The notes under the pieces were generated by a model that did not search any database, was not told where the DNA came from, and worked only from the letters and a program-made list of their open reading frames with translations. From positions 21,105,968 through 21,169,967 of the forward strand of contig NC_036456.1 in assembly GCF_002775205.1 (NCBI RefSeq): a stretch of 64,000 nucleotides of DNA, read 5' to 3'. Both the position numbers and the translations under genes were made by a program. Shown piece by piece: positions 53,701 through 63,775 of the stretch. The first letter of the stretch is position 1, and each line of letters starts with the position of its first letter. The DNA is from Xiphophorus maculatus (lineage: Eukaryota > Chordata > Actinopteri > Cyprinodontiformes > Poeciliidae).

Positions 53701-55696
53701 GTGGACTGGTCAGACTGGTCAGACTGGTCAGACTGGTCAGACTGGTCAGGACGTCCAGTAACCAGCTGCACATGAGGGGACTGATTCCTAAGTCCACCAG
53801 TTTTGTGAAGAGTTTTGATAACTGTGTTGAAGCTGAACTGAAGTCTATGAACAGCTTGTTATTGTCCAAGTGTGAGGACAGAGTGCGTCGCTATGGAGAC
53901 TGGAGAGGCGGTGTGTGAACTGGTCGGGGTCCAGGGTGGGGTCCATGGTGGGGTCCATGGTGGGGTCCAGGTCCATGGTGGGGTCCAGGTCCAGGGTGGG
54001 TCCAGGGTGGGTCCATGGTGGGGTCCATGGTGGGGTCCAGGTCCATGGTGGGTCCATGGTGGGTCCAGGTCCATGGTGGGTCCATGGTGGGTCCAGGTCC
54101 ATTGTGGGTCCAGGTCCATGTTGGGGTCCATGGTGGGGTCCAGGTCCATGGTGGGGTCCAGGTCCAGGGTGGGTCCAGGGTGGGTCCATGGTGGGGTCCA
54201 TGGTGGGGTCCAGGTCCATGGTGGGTCCATGGTGGGTCCAGGTCCATTGTGGGTCCAGGTCCATGGTGGGTCCATGGTGGGGTCCAGGTCCATGGTGGGT
54301 CCATGGTGGGGTCCAGGTCCATGGTGGGTCCATGGTGGGTCCAGGTCCATGGTGGGTCCAGGTCCATGGTGGGTCCATGGTGGGGTCCAGGTCCATGGTG
54401 GGTCCATGGTGGGTCCAGGTCCATGGTGGGTCCATGGTGGGGTCCAGGTCCATGGTGGGTCCATGGTGGGTCCAGGTCCATGGTGGGTCCAGGTCCATGG
54501 TGGGTCCATGGTGGGGTCCAGGTCCATGGTGGGTCCATGGTGGGGTCCAGGTCCAGGGTGGGTCCAGGGTGGGTCCATGGTGGGGTCCATGGTGGGGTCC
54601 AGGTCCATGGTGGGTCCATGGTGGGGTCCAGGTCCATGGTGGGTCCATGGTGGGTCCAGGTCCATGGTGGGTCCAGGTCCATGGTGGGTCCAGGTCCATG
54701 GTGGGTCCATGGTGGGGTCCAGGTCCATGGTGGGTCCATGGTGGGTTCCAGGTCCAGGGTGGGTTCCAGGATCTGAGCTGTACCAGGACAAGCCGCTCCA
54801 AGTTCTTGGTGATAGTCGGGGTGAGGGTTAGCTGGTTCTGGTCACTGAGACTTGATGGGTTGGAGGTTTTGGGCGTCGGGACGATGGACGTGGTTTTGAA
54901 CAGGTTGGTACCAAAACACATGCAGCCGCCGTAGCAAATCATTCAGAGGAGCTGGATTCACAGGAAAAATCTAATCTGGGAAACATTTGAAGTTTCTGCT
55001 GCTAAATGTTCATATTTCAGACTCCAGTAAAAAAACACAGTTAATTTATCAGCAACTGATGATTTTTTAAGATTCAGGAAAAACGTCGACATGATAGAAG
55101 AGAAACTAAAATGTTTATCTGGGATCATTGGAGGCAGGAAAATGTGAAACATCCTGATTTTCTTCCTCTGTCACTTTATAGCAGGAGATAAATAAACCAT
55201 AGAGACATAAAAACATCTGGCAGTAATAAAAATAACTGACCTGAGAACCGAGCCCTGAGGTTCTCCATCTGGAACCCTGGAGGGACAAGAAGATTAATAA
55301 TTTAATTCTATAAACTGTAATCTGATCAGATCTGAACCAGTTCAGTGCTGCTCCATGAATCCCTGCAGCAAGTTATAGAATCTGATCAAATATGGCAGAA
55401 GATGGAAATCATTTGATTTGAGTTGATCAACATTAATCAATATAAAATATCTATAAGTTTATTAATCTAGTTTGTCTCTGGCAGAATGATGGAGTTGAAA
55501 TAATCTTAAATCCCTTTCAGGATTAAATCTAGTTTCTATAAAATGATTTCTGATGATATTCCAGATTAGCATTATGTCACCACTCACCTCAGACTGCAGG
55601 CCATTAGAAAAACATCCTGATGATGATGATGATGATGATGATGGTGATAGTGATGATGATGGTGATGATGATGATGATGATGATGATGGTTATTAG

Positions 55697-55727
<31 letters not shown>

Positions 55728-55789
55728 GATGTTATTGGTGATGATGACGATGATGATGGTGATGATGATGATGATGATAGTGATGATGG

Positions 55790-55841
<52 letters not shown>

Positions 55842-56163
55842 AGTGATGATGGTGATGTGATGATGGTGATGATGATGATGATGATGATGATGTTATTGGT
55901 GATGATGACGATGATGATGGTGATGATGATGATGATGATGATAGTGATGATGGTGATGATGGTGATGATGATGATGATGATGATGGTTATTGGTGATGAT
56001 GATGGTGACGATGATGATGATGGTGATGATGATGACGATGTTATTGGTGATGATGACGATGATGATGGTGATGATGGTGATGATGATGATGATGATGATG
56101 ATGATAGTGATGATGGTGATGATGATGATGATGATGATAGTGATGATGGTGATGTGATGATGG

Positions 56164-56201
<38 letters not shown>

Positions 56202-56274
56202 TTATTGGTGATGATGACGATGATGATGGTGATGATGATGATGATGATAGTGATGATGGTGATGGTGATGATGG

Positions 56275-56327
<53 letters not shown>

Positions 56328-56872
56328 GTTATTGGTGATGATGATGATGATTATGATGATAGTGATGATGATGATGATGATAGTGATGATGATGATGATG
56401 GTTATTGATGATGATGACGATGATGATGGTGATGATGATGATGATAGTGATGATGATGATGATGATGTTATTGGTGATGATGACGATGATGATGATGACG
56501 GTGATGATGGTTATTGATGATGATGATGGTTATTGGTGATGATGATGATGATGATGATGATGATCAATACAACATGGCTGCAGATTCTCTATAGAAACAA
56601 TAATGGAGTTTTTTACATTTTATTGCTTTTATCTCGTTTATAGATCTGCTATCGATCGATCAGTTTTCCTATCAATACCTTTTCATATTTAGCATTAAAA
56701 CCTGGAGATAATTTTACCATTAATATTTTATAAATGTAACATTAATAAAAGAACATTATGAATATATTCAGAAGGAAGCTGTTGGTACAAATCTGCTTTA
56801 TTTTTGTTTCCAGAACCAGAACCAGAACCAGACGTGGTTTACTCTGCAGTCAGACCGGCTGATGGTCCATAA
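44776..56872 (+). CDS. FCRL-C: Fc receptor-like / LITR-type receptor with five tail tyrosine motifs, 9 coding exons
   Basis: Exons 44776-44809, 47572-47607, 47748-48023, 48103-48348, 48430-48594, 48742-48825, 51292-51384, 52395-52460 and 56814-56872, all phase 1, join to 352 residues. The start is one of two adjacent ATGs. Leader [19 protein letters not shown]; Ig domain 1 ([28 protein letters not shown]); Ig domain 2 ([16 protein letters not shown]); Pro/Ser stalk, membrane span, RRCFCRK. The tail carries ITYSEL, LVYSAV, IEYGQI, PVYSAV and VVYSAV; four fit the ITIM pattern and PVYSAV has Pro at the first position. This points to an inhibitory leukocyte receptor (inference). AATAAA follows at 57154-57159. 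Introns 6 to 8 contain large tandem arrays and a LINE; intron 1 contains a hAT element. Confidence 0.85.
45093..45913. mobile_element. nonautonomous hAT-type DNA transposon, about 820 bp, in FCRL-C intron 1
   Basis: Inverted termini CAGTGGTCCTTAAC (45093) and GTTAAGAACCACTG (ending 45913), continuing into a shared CGAACCC motif on both sides. CAGTGGT...ACCACTG ends are typical of hAT (Charlie/Zaphod-like) elements. No clear 8-bp duplication could be set. No transposase frame. Internally there are C-rich and A-rich runs (GGCCCCCCAAAAAATATTT). Confidence 0.75.
49395..49448 (+). repeat. 15-bp tandem repeat in FCRL-C intron 6
   Basis: GCTAACAGCTAACAT repeated about 3.5 times. It is followed by CAGCTCTGTGGTCGTCCAGCTTCCTGTT, which also occurs in FCRL-A intron 6 at about 6579-6607, so the two introns are homologous here. 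Confidence 0.85.
50203..50380 (+). repeat. CTTCCTCCTAACT pyrimidine-rich array
   Basis: Irregular CTTCCTCCTCCTCTTCCTCCTAACT units on the plus strand; the minus strand reads poly-Glu. Strong purine/pyrimidine asymmetry. Confidence 0.9.
50707..50736 (+). pseudogene. relic tail exon (tyrosine-motif exon) in FCRL-C intron 6
   Basis: After a TTAACAG acceptor the phase-1 frame reads [11 protein letters not shown], like a tyrosine-motif exon whose VVY has become VVS. It has no donor. The same start (AAGTGAGCAGCTCTGTGGTTT) recurs at 51692. Confidence 0.4.
50884..51275 (+). repeat. 18-bp minisatellite, about 21 copies, abutting FCRL-C exon 7
   Basis: The unit is GCAGTAATATTATTTATT with a GCAATAAT variant. 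It is an exact multiple of three, so both strands stay open through it (AVILFI repeats on plus, NNITAI on minus). Each unit contains TTTATTGCAG, a splice-acceptor-like string. Exon 7 begins only about 17 bp after the array. Confidence 0.95.
51689..51726 (+). pseudogene. relic or alternative tail exon in FCRL-C intron 7
   Basis: After GCTTGTGTGTTTCAG (to 51688) the phase-1 frame reads [12 protein letters not shown], which resembles the motif exons (VVYSAV). No donor follows at the expected place, and the sequence changes character near 51728 (GTTACGGTGCAACC), perhaps a mobile insertion. It may be a dead exon. Confidence 0.45.
53705..53757 (+). repeat. TCAGACTGG tandem repeat inside the LINE
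   Basis: About five copies of a 10-bp TCAGACTGGT unit at the point in the LINE reverse transcriptase coding for LTS; a second expansion in the same element. Confidence 0.9.
53926..54772 (+). repeat. GGTCCA-type minisatellite, about 850 bp, in the LINE RT
   Basis: Units of GGTCCATGGTGG(G)GTCCAGGTCCA with 6-bp GGTCCA and 12-13-bp GGTCCATGGTGG(G) parts. All frames are open because the unit contains no stop. On the minus strand both flanks are LINE RT ([11 protein letters not shown] before, LDPDQFTHR after), and one unit type reads LDP, so the array grew from the RT segment that encodes PPTLDP in this family. Confidence 0.95.
55617..56565 (+). repeat. GAT-type trinucleotide array, about 950 bp
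   Basis: (GAT)n with interspersed GGT, AGT, TTATTG and GACGAT. Longer composite units recur, for example TGATGTTATTGGTGATGATGACGATGATGATGGTG at about 55729, 55889, 56039 and 56199. Poly-Met and poly-Asp frames here are not genes. It lies about 250 bp before FCRL-C exon 9. Confidence 0.95.
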
Positions 56873-57153
56873 CGGATCATCAACATCACGTCTGTTTGCT
56901 CTGTCAAGTATTTCTATAAGAGAGGAATATTAATGTATTATTATTATTAAACAAATTGTAACTTTATAGTAATTTCATAAACAAACAGCTAAGAGACAAA
57001 AACATTTAAATTTGATTTGACATGTTTTATTTTCTTATGGTTCATAAATATAATTACTAATAAAACTGAAAGATTGAGTTTCTGTTTCCATCATCAGTGT
57101 CATTATTATTGATATTTATCTATAAAATCTGCCTCATTATTTGGTTTAATCTA

Positions 57154-57159
57154 AATAAA
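57154..57159 (+). promoter_or_regulatory. candidate poly(A) signal of FCRL-C
   Basis: AATAAA 282 bp after the FCRL-C stop, a similar spacing to that seen in FCRL-A. Confidence 0.5.
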
Positions 57160-57319
57160 GTTGGTTCCAGTCCATGTTGTGTGGTTCTGTGGTTCTGATG
57201 ATCCAATGGAAAATGGAGCAATGTTCTGATATGGATGTGGCCGGCCTGCCAGAAAAACAGGAAGAAAGCAGAATAAAGCAGGAAGACTGAGGCTGGAAAC
57301 AGGAAGTCAATGTTTGACT

Positions 57320-57862
57320 TCCTGTTATAACCTGGTTTAAACTTGAACCTGGTTTAAAAACTTTAACCTGGTTTAAACTTTAACCTGGTTTAAACCTTTA
57401 ACCTGGTTTAAACTTTAACCTGGTTTAAACTTTAACCTGGTTTAAAAACTTTAACCTGGTTTAAACTTTAACCTGGTTTAAACCTTAACCTGGTTTAAAA
57501 ACTTTAACCTGGTTTAAACTTTAACCTGGTTTAAAACTTTAACCTGGTTTAAACTTTAACCTGGTTTGAATGTTAACCTGATTTAAAAACTTTAACCTGG
57601 TTTAAAAACTTTAACCTGGTTTAAACTTTAACCTGTTTTAAACTTTAACCTGGTTTAAAAACTTTAACCTGGTTTAAACTTTAACCTGGTTTAAAACTTT
57701 AACCTGGTTTAAATGTTAACCTGATTTAAACTTTAACCTGGTTTAAACTTTAACCTGGTTTAAAAACTTTAACCTGGTTTAAACTTTAACCTGGTTTAAA
57801 ACTTTAACCTGGTTTAAATGTTAACCTGATTTAAACTTTAACCTGGTTTAAACTTTAACCTG
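57320..57862 (+). repeat. CTTTAACCTGGTTTAAA minisatellite
   Basis: A 16-19-bp unit with length variants (AAACTTT, AAAACTTT, AAAAACTTT) and ATGTTAACCTGATTT variants; about 30 copies. Each unit contains the near-palindrome AACCTGGTTT. Confidence 0.95.
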
Positions 57863-58835
57863 ATGATGAAACCAGTGAAGGATTATTTCCTCTAACGTGT
57901 CAGATTAAAGCCGGTCGGTTCTTCCTGATGAGGACCTGAGGGTCTCACTACAGATGATCGCAGATATGAAGGTTTATTAGAGACAGTTTGTGCCACCAGG
58001 GGGCGACTCAGGACAGGAAGCAGAAACTGATTATTTCCTGTGTTCAGGTTAGAAATATGTCAGGTAGATCTGCAGCCTCATTCAGTCTCTGCAGACTGAA
58101 GTAAATAGACCTCAGTGATGAAAAAAATACAATAAAATTATTTAATAACAGACTGAGACTTTGTTGTTTCTGTTGTGTTTAATAATGAAATTTTTTATTA
58201 TTAATAAAAACATTTTCTCAGAGCAGAGCCTCTGAGGAAGAAGATGCAACAGAAGAAGCTTCTCTTCTTTCTACAGATCATATTCTCTCTGAATATGATC
58301 TGTTGTTCTCAGTTTTTAACTAAATCACGGAAGCTGTCTTTATCCAATCCATTTTCAGATGTATGATGGAAGATCTGTTATTGAATTACCTGCAGTTCAC
58401 ACTCCAGATCAGATGGTGGCGGTATTGCACACTGTCATTTTTTTAAAGCGCCATTGTCGGGTTCCGGGGCTCTTGGCTTTCTTTGTTTTGTTTTCCCGTT
58501 TCTCCCTCTGCTGCTATTCACCATTCATCCACTAGATGGCGCCAAACCTTCCTCTTTCAGAGAAGTGTGACGTCATCCTGCACACCAGCGTTTAATCATC
58601 TCATCAATCCTGGAGTACAAGAGGAGCGGACTACCAGTCCTTCAACGGGAACCACTGCTTTAATCTAAAATAAACACAATTTGAAAAGCATTATGTTTGA
58701 TAAAAGCAGATTTGCTTTTATAATATTATTACAGAAAGAAATACAATAAGTGAAAGTAAACAGCAATTAGTGAACAGACTGATCAGTATTGATCAGTGAA
58801 TTATAAATAGTCACGTTGAATTTGATTTTAGGTTT
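57863..58835. other. noncoding stretch
   Basis: No gene recognised. A GC-richer patch at 58440-58660 with several short frames may be a mobile-element remnant. Confidence 0.4.
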
Positions 58836-59036
58836 TTATACAATAAATTCCTGTGAAAATAGCTCTAGCAGTTTTGTAATGTCATCAGATGTCAGGTGTT
58901 GTTTGTTCAGAGACGTGATCATCAGCTGCTGATCTGGATTCAGCAGCAGGAAAGATGTTACTGGATCCATCACATCTGCTGGACATGAAACCAGAGGCAC
59001 AAGTTGCCAGAACTTCAGACCCGGTCCATTGTTCAC
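58836..59036 (-). CDS. possible terminal exon of an unidentified gene
   Basis: The minus-strand frame ends at TAA 58836-58838 and includes LLLNPDQQLMITSLNKQHLT and ITKLLELFSQEFIV, a varied, protein-like C-terminus. An acceptor-like CATGTCCAG lies just upstream of ADVMDP at about 58980, so the exon could begin there or further up. No other exons found. It may be a stray last exon or pseudogene fragment; no function assigned. Confidence 0.35.
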   Translation of the reverse strand: MNNGPGLKFWQLVPLVSCPADVMDPVTSFLLLNPDQQLMITSLNKQHLTSDDITKLLELFSQEFIV

Positions 59037-59189
59037 TAAATCATCAACTCAGAAATGTTTTCAGTCTCAAACTGAGGGATGTTGTGGCTGTGATCAGAGA
59101 TCTTTACCCACAGCAGCAAACTTTGCTATCTTTACCAGATTCCTTTTTATTTTTTATTCATTCACTCAACAATAATTATGAATAGTTCA

Positions 59190-60383
59190 TTTAACTAATA
59201 AAATACATCATGAATGAAAAGGACAGAAAAAAGAATAAACTAATATCTGTCCCCTATTCACATAAAAGATAAATAAATATAGAACAAACCATCATCCTGA
59301 TGTTTAACCAGGTTAGTTTTAGCTGCTGGTGAGGAAACTGTCAGCCTCTAACCTGCAGCCTCTGAGTTCAGCTGAACTGAGCAGGAAGCTGAGCAGCAGC
59401 TTCTCCTCTGGAACCCAATTATTTTACAGTCTGAACTAGTAGACTTCATGATTTTTATTTTATTTTATCAAGGCAACCATTAAAAAGCACCAATAATATT
59501 GTTGGCTACAGCAACCAGACTTTATGTTTCCCTAAAAGCTTTTAACTAATAAATGTGTCGTAGTCAGAGAGAGAGAGGCTCATTCCACATGGGAAGCTTT
59601 TTCCTGGGTTCAGTCGGTTTTACCATGAAAACTGATGTTGCCCCAAAATTGTTGCCCCAAAATTAAAAATTAATTAAAAATTATTCAACTTGTTCTTGAC
59701 AAAAACTGTGAAAGTTCTTGGATCCAACAAAAAGAAAAACCAGCAAGTCTGGAGAGTAAATCCAGGTTCTGAACCCTGGACCTTTGGCTTGTCGGTCGGC
59801 CTCATCAGGGTTGCAGTTCTTCATTCTGGTGCCGGCTCGGTTCTTCTCTCCAAACCCAGATGGTCTTCAGAACCTCTGATCCTGATGTGCAGGGCCGTGC
59901 AGAGACCTATGGAGGGTCAGGGGCTCAAATTTAAAAAGGGCCCCATTGAGCAAAAACTCCGTACAACAACACAGCAACAACCCATATGAACCAAGAATCT
60001 AACTGGATCCTACTGGATCGTCGCCATCATGCAGGAAATGCAAAGCAAATCTAGTCTCTATTTTCCCCAACAGGTAAAAAGTTTCTGTTTCTGCTGCTGA
60101 CAGTCCTGGAGGGCTGAGCTGATCTGAGACTGTAGCTGTTAAACAGACCAGAGGAGAGAAGGTCAAAGGTCATGAAGTTATGAAATAAGCTAATTTGCTG
60201 CCATTTTACTAATGAAGCCCTAATAATATCTATTTAACCTCTAGAACAACCTGGCTGCAGACTGATTTATAGATCAGAAACTCAAAGGGGTTAAAACTAT
60301 ATAATAGTTTGATGTTAAACCTCTAGATCTAGAATTATAAGACTGGGATATCAAGGCAAAGAAAACTCAGTAGCTGCTGGTAG
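59190..60383. other. noncoding stretch
   Basis: No gene recognised. A 100-codon frame at 59690-59989 lacks any domain. Confidence 0.45.
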
Positions 60384-60389
60384 GGGCCA

Positions 60390-60506
60390 TTCAGGGGCCT
60401 CCAGACACTCAGGGACCTCCAGTCACTCAGGGGCCTCCAGACACTCAGGGGCCTCCAGTCACTCAGGGGCCTCCAGACACTCAGGGGCCTCCAGACATTC
60501 AGGGGC
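60390..60506 (+). repeat. 18-bp tandem repeat, about 6.5 copies
   Basis: Unit GGGGCCTCCAGACACTCA with alternating CAGACACTC and CAGTCACTC versions. Confidence 0.9.
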
Positions 60507-60952
60507 CCCTAGAAATGGTCTAATTGTAACACAGACCATAGATCTAAACCTGTAGCATCATTTATAGAGAATAACAATGTTATTACATTTTATTTAATGC
60601 ATCAGCTGAGAAAAATAAATAGTACATTTAGGATTTAACTAGGACGTTTACGTTGTAAAAGTTTAAAGAATCATCTTGATAGTTTGATTGTTGTGTTACC
60701 ATGGTTACAATATGGTGTAATCTCTGTGTTTGAATTGGGTTTGTTCACAAATACATCACAGCCAATAACCAATAATCAGTGATTGATTTTAAACTGGGCC
60801 AATAAACCTGGTCTCCCTCTCACAGATTCACCTGATCGACATTTAAACATGTTAGTGATGCTGAGGTTCTTAGTAGGACGGGGGGTTCTGGCTAAGGCCC
60901 CATATTACCTTGGGCCGGCCCTGGAGGAACAGCTGCTGCCATGCACATCTCT

Positions 60953-61135
60953 GGAATCCACCTGGAATCTACCTGGAATCTACCTGGAATCTACCTGGAA
61001 TCTACCTGGAATCCACCTGGAATCCACCTGGAATCCACCTGGAATCTACCTAGAATCCACCTGGAATATACCTGGAATCCACCTGGAATCTACCTGGAAT
61101 CCACCTGGAATCTACCTGGAATCTACCTGGAATCC
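60953..61135 (+). repeat. 11-bp tandem repeat ACCTGGAATCT / ACCTGGAATCC
   Basis: About 16 copies of an 11-bp unit; 11 is not a multiple of 3, so all three plus frames cycle through the same 11-residue repeat (with LEST and WNLPGIY). Confidence 0.95.
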
Positions 61136-61390
61136 CCCGGTGGCCCCTGTCAGTCCCCCGATGCTTTGGAGACATTTTGGTTCATTTCATTGTGGCATGT
61201 TTGGCTTTTTGCTGCGGTTCTGATTATTGCTACAATATTTTCTCTGATGTTTATTTCATGAACTCTAATTGGGCCGAATCTTCCTTTAACACTTGAGGTT
61301 CTGCAGTAACTTCTGTTTACAGCCCAGAACCTCCAGGGCTTTAACCCGCCTGGTAGAAACGGTAAGGAGAAGCAGAGAACAGAGAGCAGG

Positions 61391-61441
61391 TGGTACCGGG
61401 TGGTACCGGGTGGTACCAGGTGGTACTGGGTGGTACCGGGG
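61391..61441 (+). repeat. GTGGTACCGG tandem repeat
   Basis: Five 10-bp units; each contains the palindrome GGTACC (variants GGTACCA and GGTACTG). Confidence 0.9.
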
Positions 61442-61546
61442 CTTTGAGCTGCATCACTGTGACAGTCGGTACCGGTTCTTTATATCAGGATGTCTGGTTC
61501 TGACCCACAGCGGTGGGACCGACTCAGACTGCATGTTACGAACATT

Positions 61547-62625
61547 TAGTGCAGCACTGGGGCAGTTAGTGAAGCACTGGGGCAGTTAGTGAAGTACGGG
61601 GGCAGTTAGTGCAGCACTGGGGCAGTTAGTGCAGTACTGGGGCAGTTAGTGCAGCACTGGGGCAGTTAGTGAAGTACTGGGGCAGTTAGTGCAGTACTGG
61701 GGCAGTTAGTGCAGCACTGGGGCAGTTAGTGCAGCACTGGGGCAGTTAGTGCAGTACTGGGGCAGTTAGTGCAGCACTGGGGCAGTTAGTGCAGCACTGG
61801 GGCAGTTAGTGAAGCACTGGGGCAGTTAGTGAAGTACGGGGGCAGTTAGTGCAGCACTGGGGCAGTTAGTGCAGTACTGGGGCAGTTAGTGCAGCACTGG
61901 GGCAGTTAGTGAAGTACTGGGGCAGTTAGTGCAGTACTGGGGCAGTTAGTGCAGCACTGGGGCAGTTAGTGCAGCACTGGGGCAGTTAGTGCAGCACTGG
62001 GGCAGTTAGTGCAGTACTGGGGCAGTTAGTGCAGCACTGGGGCAGTTAGTGCAGCACTGGGGCAGTTAGTGAAGTGCTGAGGCAGTTAGTGAAGTACTGG
62101 GGCAGTTAGTGCAGTACTGGGGCAGTTAGTGAAGTACGGGGGCAGTTAGTGCAGCACTGGGGCAGTTAGTGCAGTACTGGGGCAGTTAGTGCAGCACTGG
62201 GGCAGTTAGTGCAGCACTGGGGCAGTTAGTGAAGTACTGGGGCAGTTAGTGCAGCACTGGGACAGTTAGTGAAGGACTGAGGCAGTTAGTGAAGTACTGG
62301 GGCAGTTAGTGCAGCACTGGGGCAGTTAGTGCAGCACTGGGGCAGTTAGTGCAGTACTGGGGCAGTTAGTGCAGCACTGGGGCAGTTAGTGCAGCACTGG
62401 GGCAGTTAGTGAAGTACTGAGGCAGTTAGTGAAGTACTGAGGCAGTTAGTGAAGTACTGGGGCAGTTAGTGAAGTACGGGGGCAGTTAGTGCAGCCCTGG
62501 GGCAGTTAGTGCAGCACTGGGGCAATTAGTGCAGTACTGGGGCAGTTAGTGAAGTACGGGGGCAGTTAGTGCAGCACTGGGGCAATTAGTGCAGTACTGG
62601 GGCAGTTAGTGCAGCACTGGGGCAG
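61547..62625 (+). repeat. 20-bp minisatellite, about 54 copies, no length variation
   Basis: Unit GGCAGTTAGTGCAGCACTGG. Variants are limited to a few sites (GCAGCACTGG, GCAGTACTGG, GAAGTACTGG, GAAGTACGGG, GAAGCACTGG). Units 61561-61740 are repeated exactly at 61801-61980, a 240-bp higher-order period. Confidence 0.97.
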
Positions 62626-62639
62626 AATGATGAAGTTAA

Positions 62640-63775
62640 AGTCAGAAGTTTCTGTGTTTAGGGCAGAAAAGGTTTTTATTGCAGAACAAAATAAATGAAA
62701 ATGTTTTTTCTAACTTCAACTTCAGATGTACGTTTTTATTCACAAGCCAGTGAATGTTGGAAAAAAATTCTTATCTTTCCATAATCTGATAGAGGATGAA
62801 GTTCTGCCCTCCTCTTCCTCACCATGGAGTCTGAACAACATGGAGGCAGAAACTGAGTCATTATTAGACTGAGGGCAGCCAGACTAGTTTATTTAGAGAA
62901 ATTATTATATTTAGATCAATATTATTGCTGAGGTTAACAAGCAGGCCTTCTGACACACAGATAAAACAATAAAAATATAAATAAAGACACTTGGGTCTCA
63001 AGGATAGATGGGGCCTCAGCCCCCCGCTGGCCCCCTTTCTGCACGTGCCTGATGGGCCCAGATGTGTCATGGCGGAGGCTTTGGAGGCGTCTCAGATGTT
63101 GTGTTGATCTGATCCAGAGAGTTTTTCTCCCTCATCATTTTCCTGTGGAATCAGGACAGACTGATCTGGTTCAGAGGTTCCTCTCCTCCATCCTCCATGT
63201 TTAATGTTTCACTGCAGCACAGCTGATCCAATAACTGATCCTGCTGAGCCTCCAGCTGCTGCAGAACCTGCTGATCACCTGATCAGTTAATGCAGCAGCA
63301 GAGAAACACCTGGAACATTCAGAGCAGTTAGAGAGCTCTGCTCTCAGAAACTATGTGGGGTCAAAGGTTGTGATGCCAACACGCCGTAAAGCTAACAGCT
63401 CAATGTAATGTACAACATGGGTCGTCCATCTTGTTGCTTAGTAACCATGTATTTGGGATTAAAGCACTGAGGAAGGCTGGTTTGTGCAGGTTGTTCTGAC
63501 TTTGTGCCTCCATCAATATTCTACCAACATGGAGTCCATGGCTGTTACAGAAGCAGACAGAGACTCTGGTGGTTTGGAGTCCCAGCAATGTTATTTACTA
63601 AAACTTGTAAATCGTTGATAATTTACCAAACTACAGTGAAGTGAAAACTTCAGTGATTCAGCCCTGATGTACAGAACACATGAACTTATCAATTGGTTTA
63701 AAACAGAAGAAAAACACAGAATAAAGATAAACTGCTGCACAACGACCAGTTTAATCTGTATGAGTAGTTCCTGAG
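62640..63775. other. noncoding stretch
   Basis: No gene recognised. A minus-strand frame near 62864-63070 resembles mobile-element-like sequence (GGCCCCTTTCTGCACGTGCC) but has no domain. Confidence 0.4.

Larger units (their letters stand above)
52655..54935 (-). mobile_element. L2-like LINE, minus strand, with a minisatellite inside its RT
   Basis: Read on the minus strand: [19 protein letters not shown] (about 54775-54835, start of RT), then the array, then [58 protein letters not shown], then a decayed catalytic region, [22 protein letters not shown] and [10 protein letters not shown]. The 3' tail (ACAGTAAAGTTGAATTTGATT) is at about 52660. Several frameshifts make it inactive. It sits in FCRL-C intron 8. 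Confidence 0.8.

Noticed and set aside
53845-54942. Overlapping open frames of 250-365 codons on both strands
   Set aside because: They exist because the GGTCCA-type array has no stop codons in any frame. The only real protein signal is the LINE RT at the two edges.
55620-56517. Poly-Met / poly-Asp frames
   Set aside because: Products of the GAT array; no start context, splice sites or domain.
60783-61261. Frames with WNLPGIYLEST repeats
   Set aside because: An 11-bp array cycles through all frames and gives an 11-residue repeat automatically.
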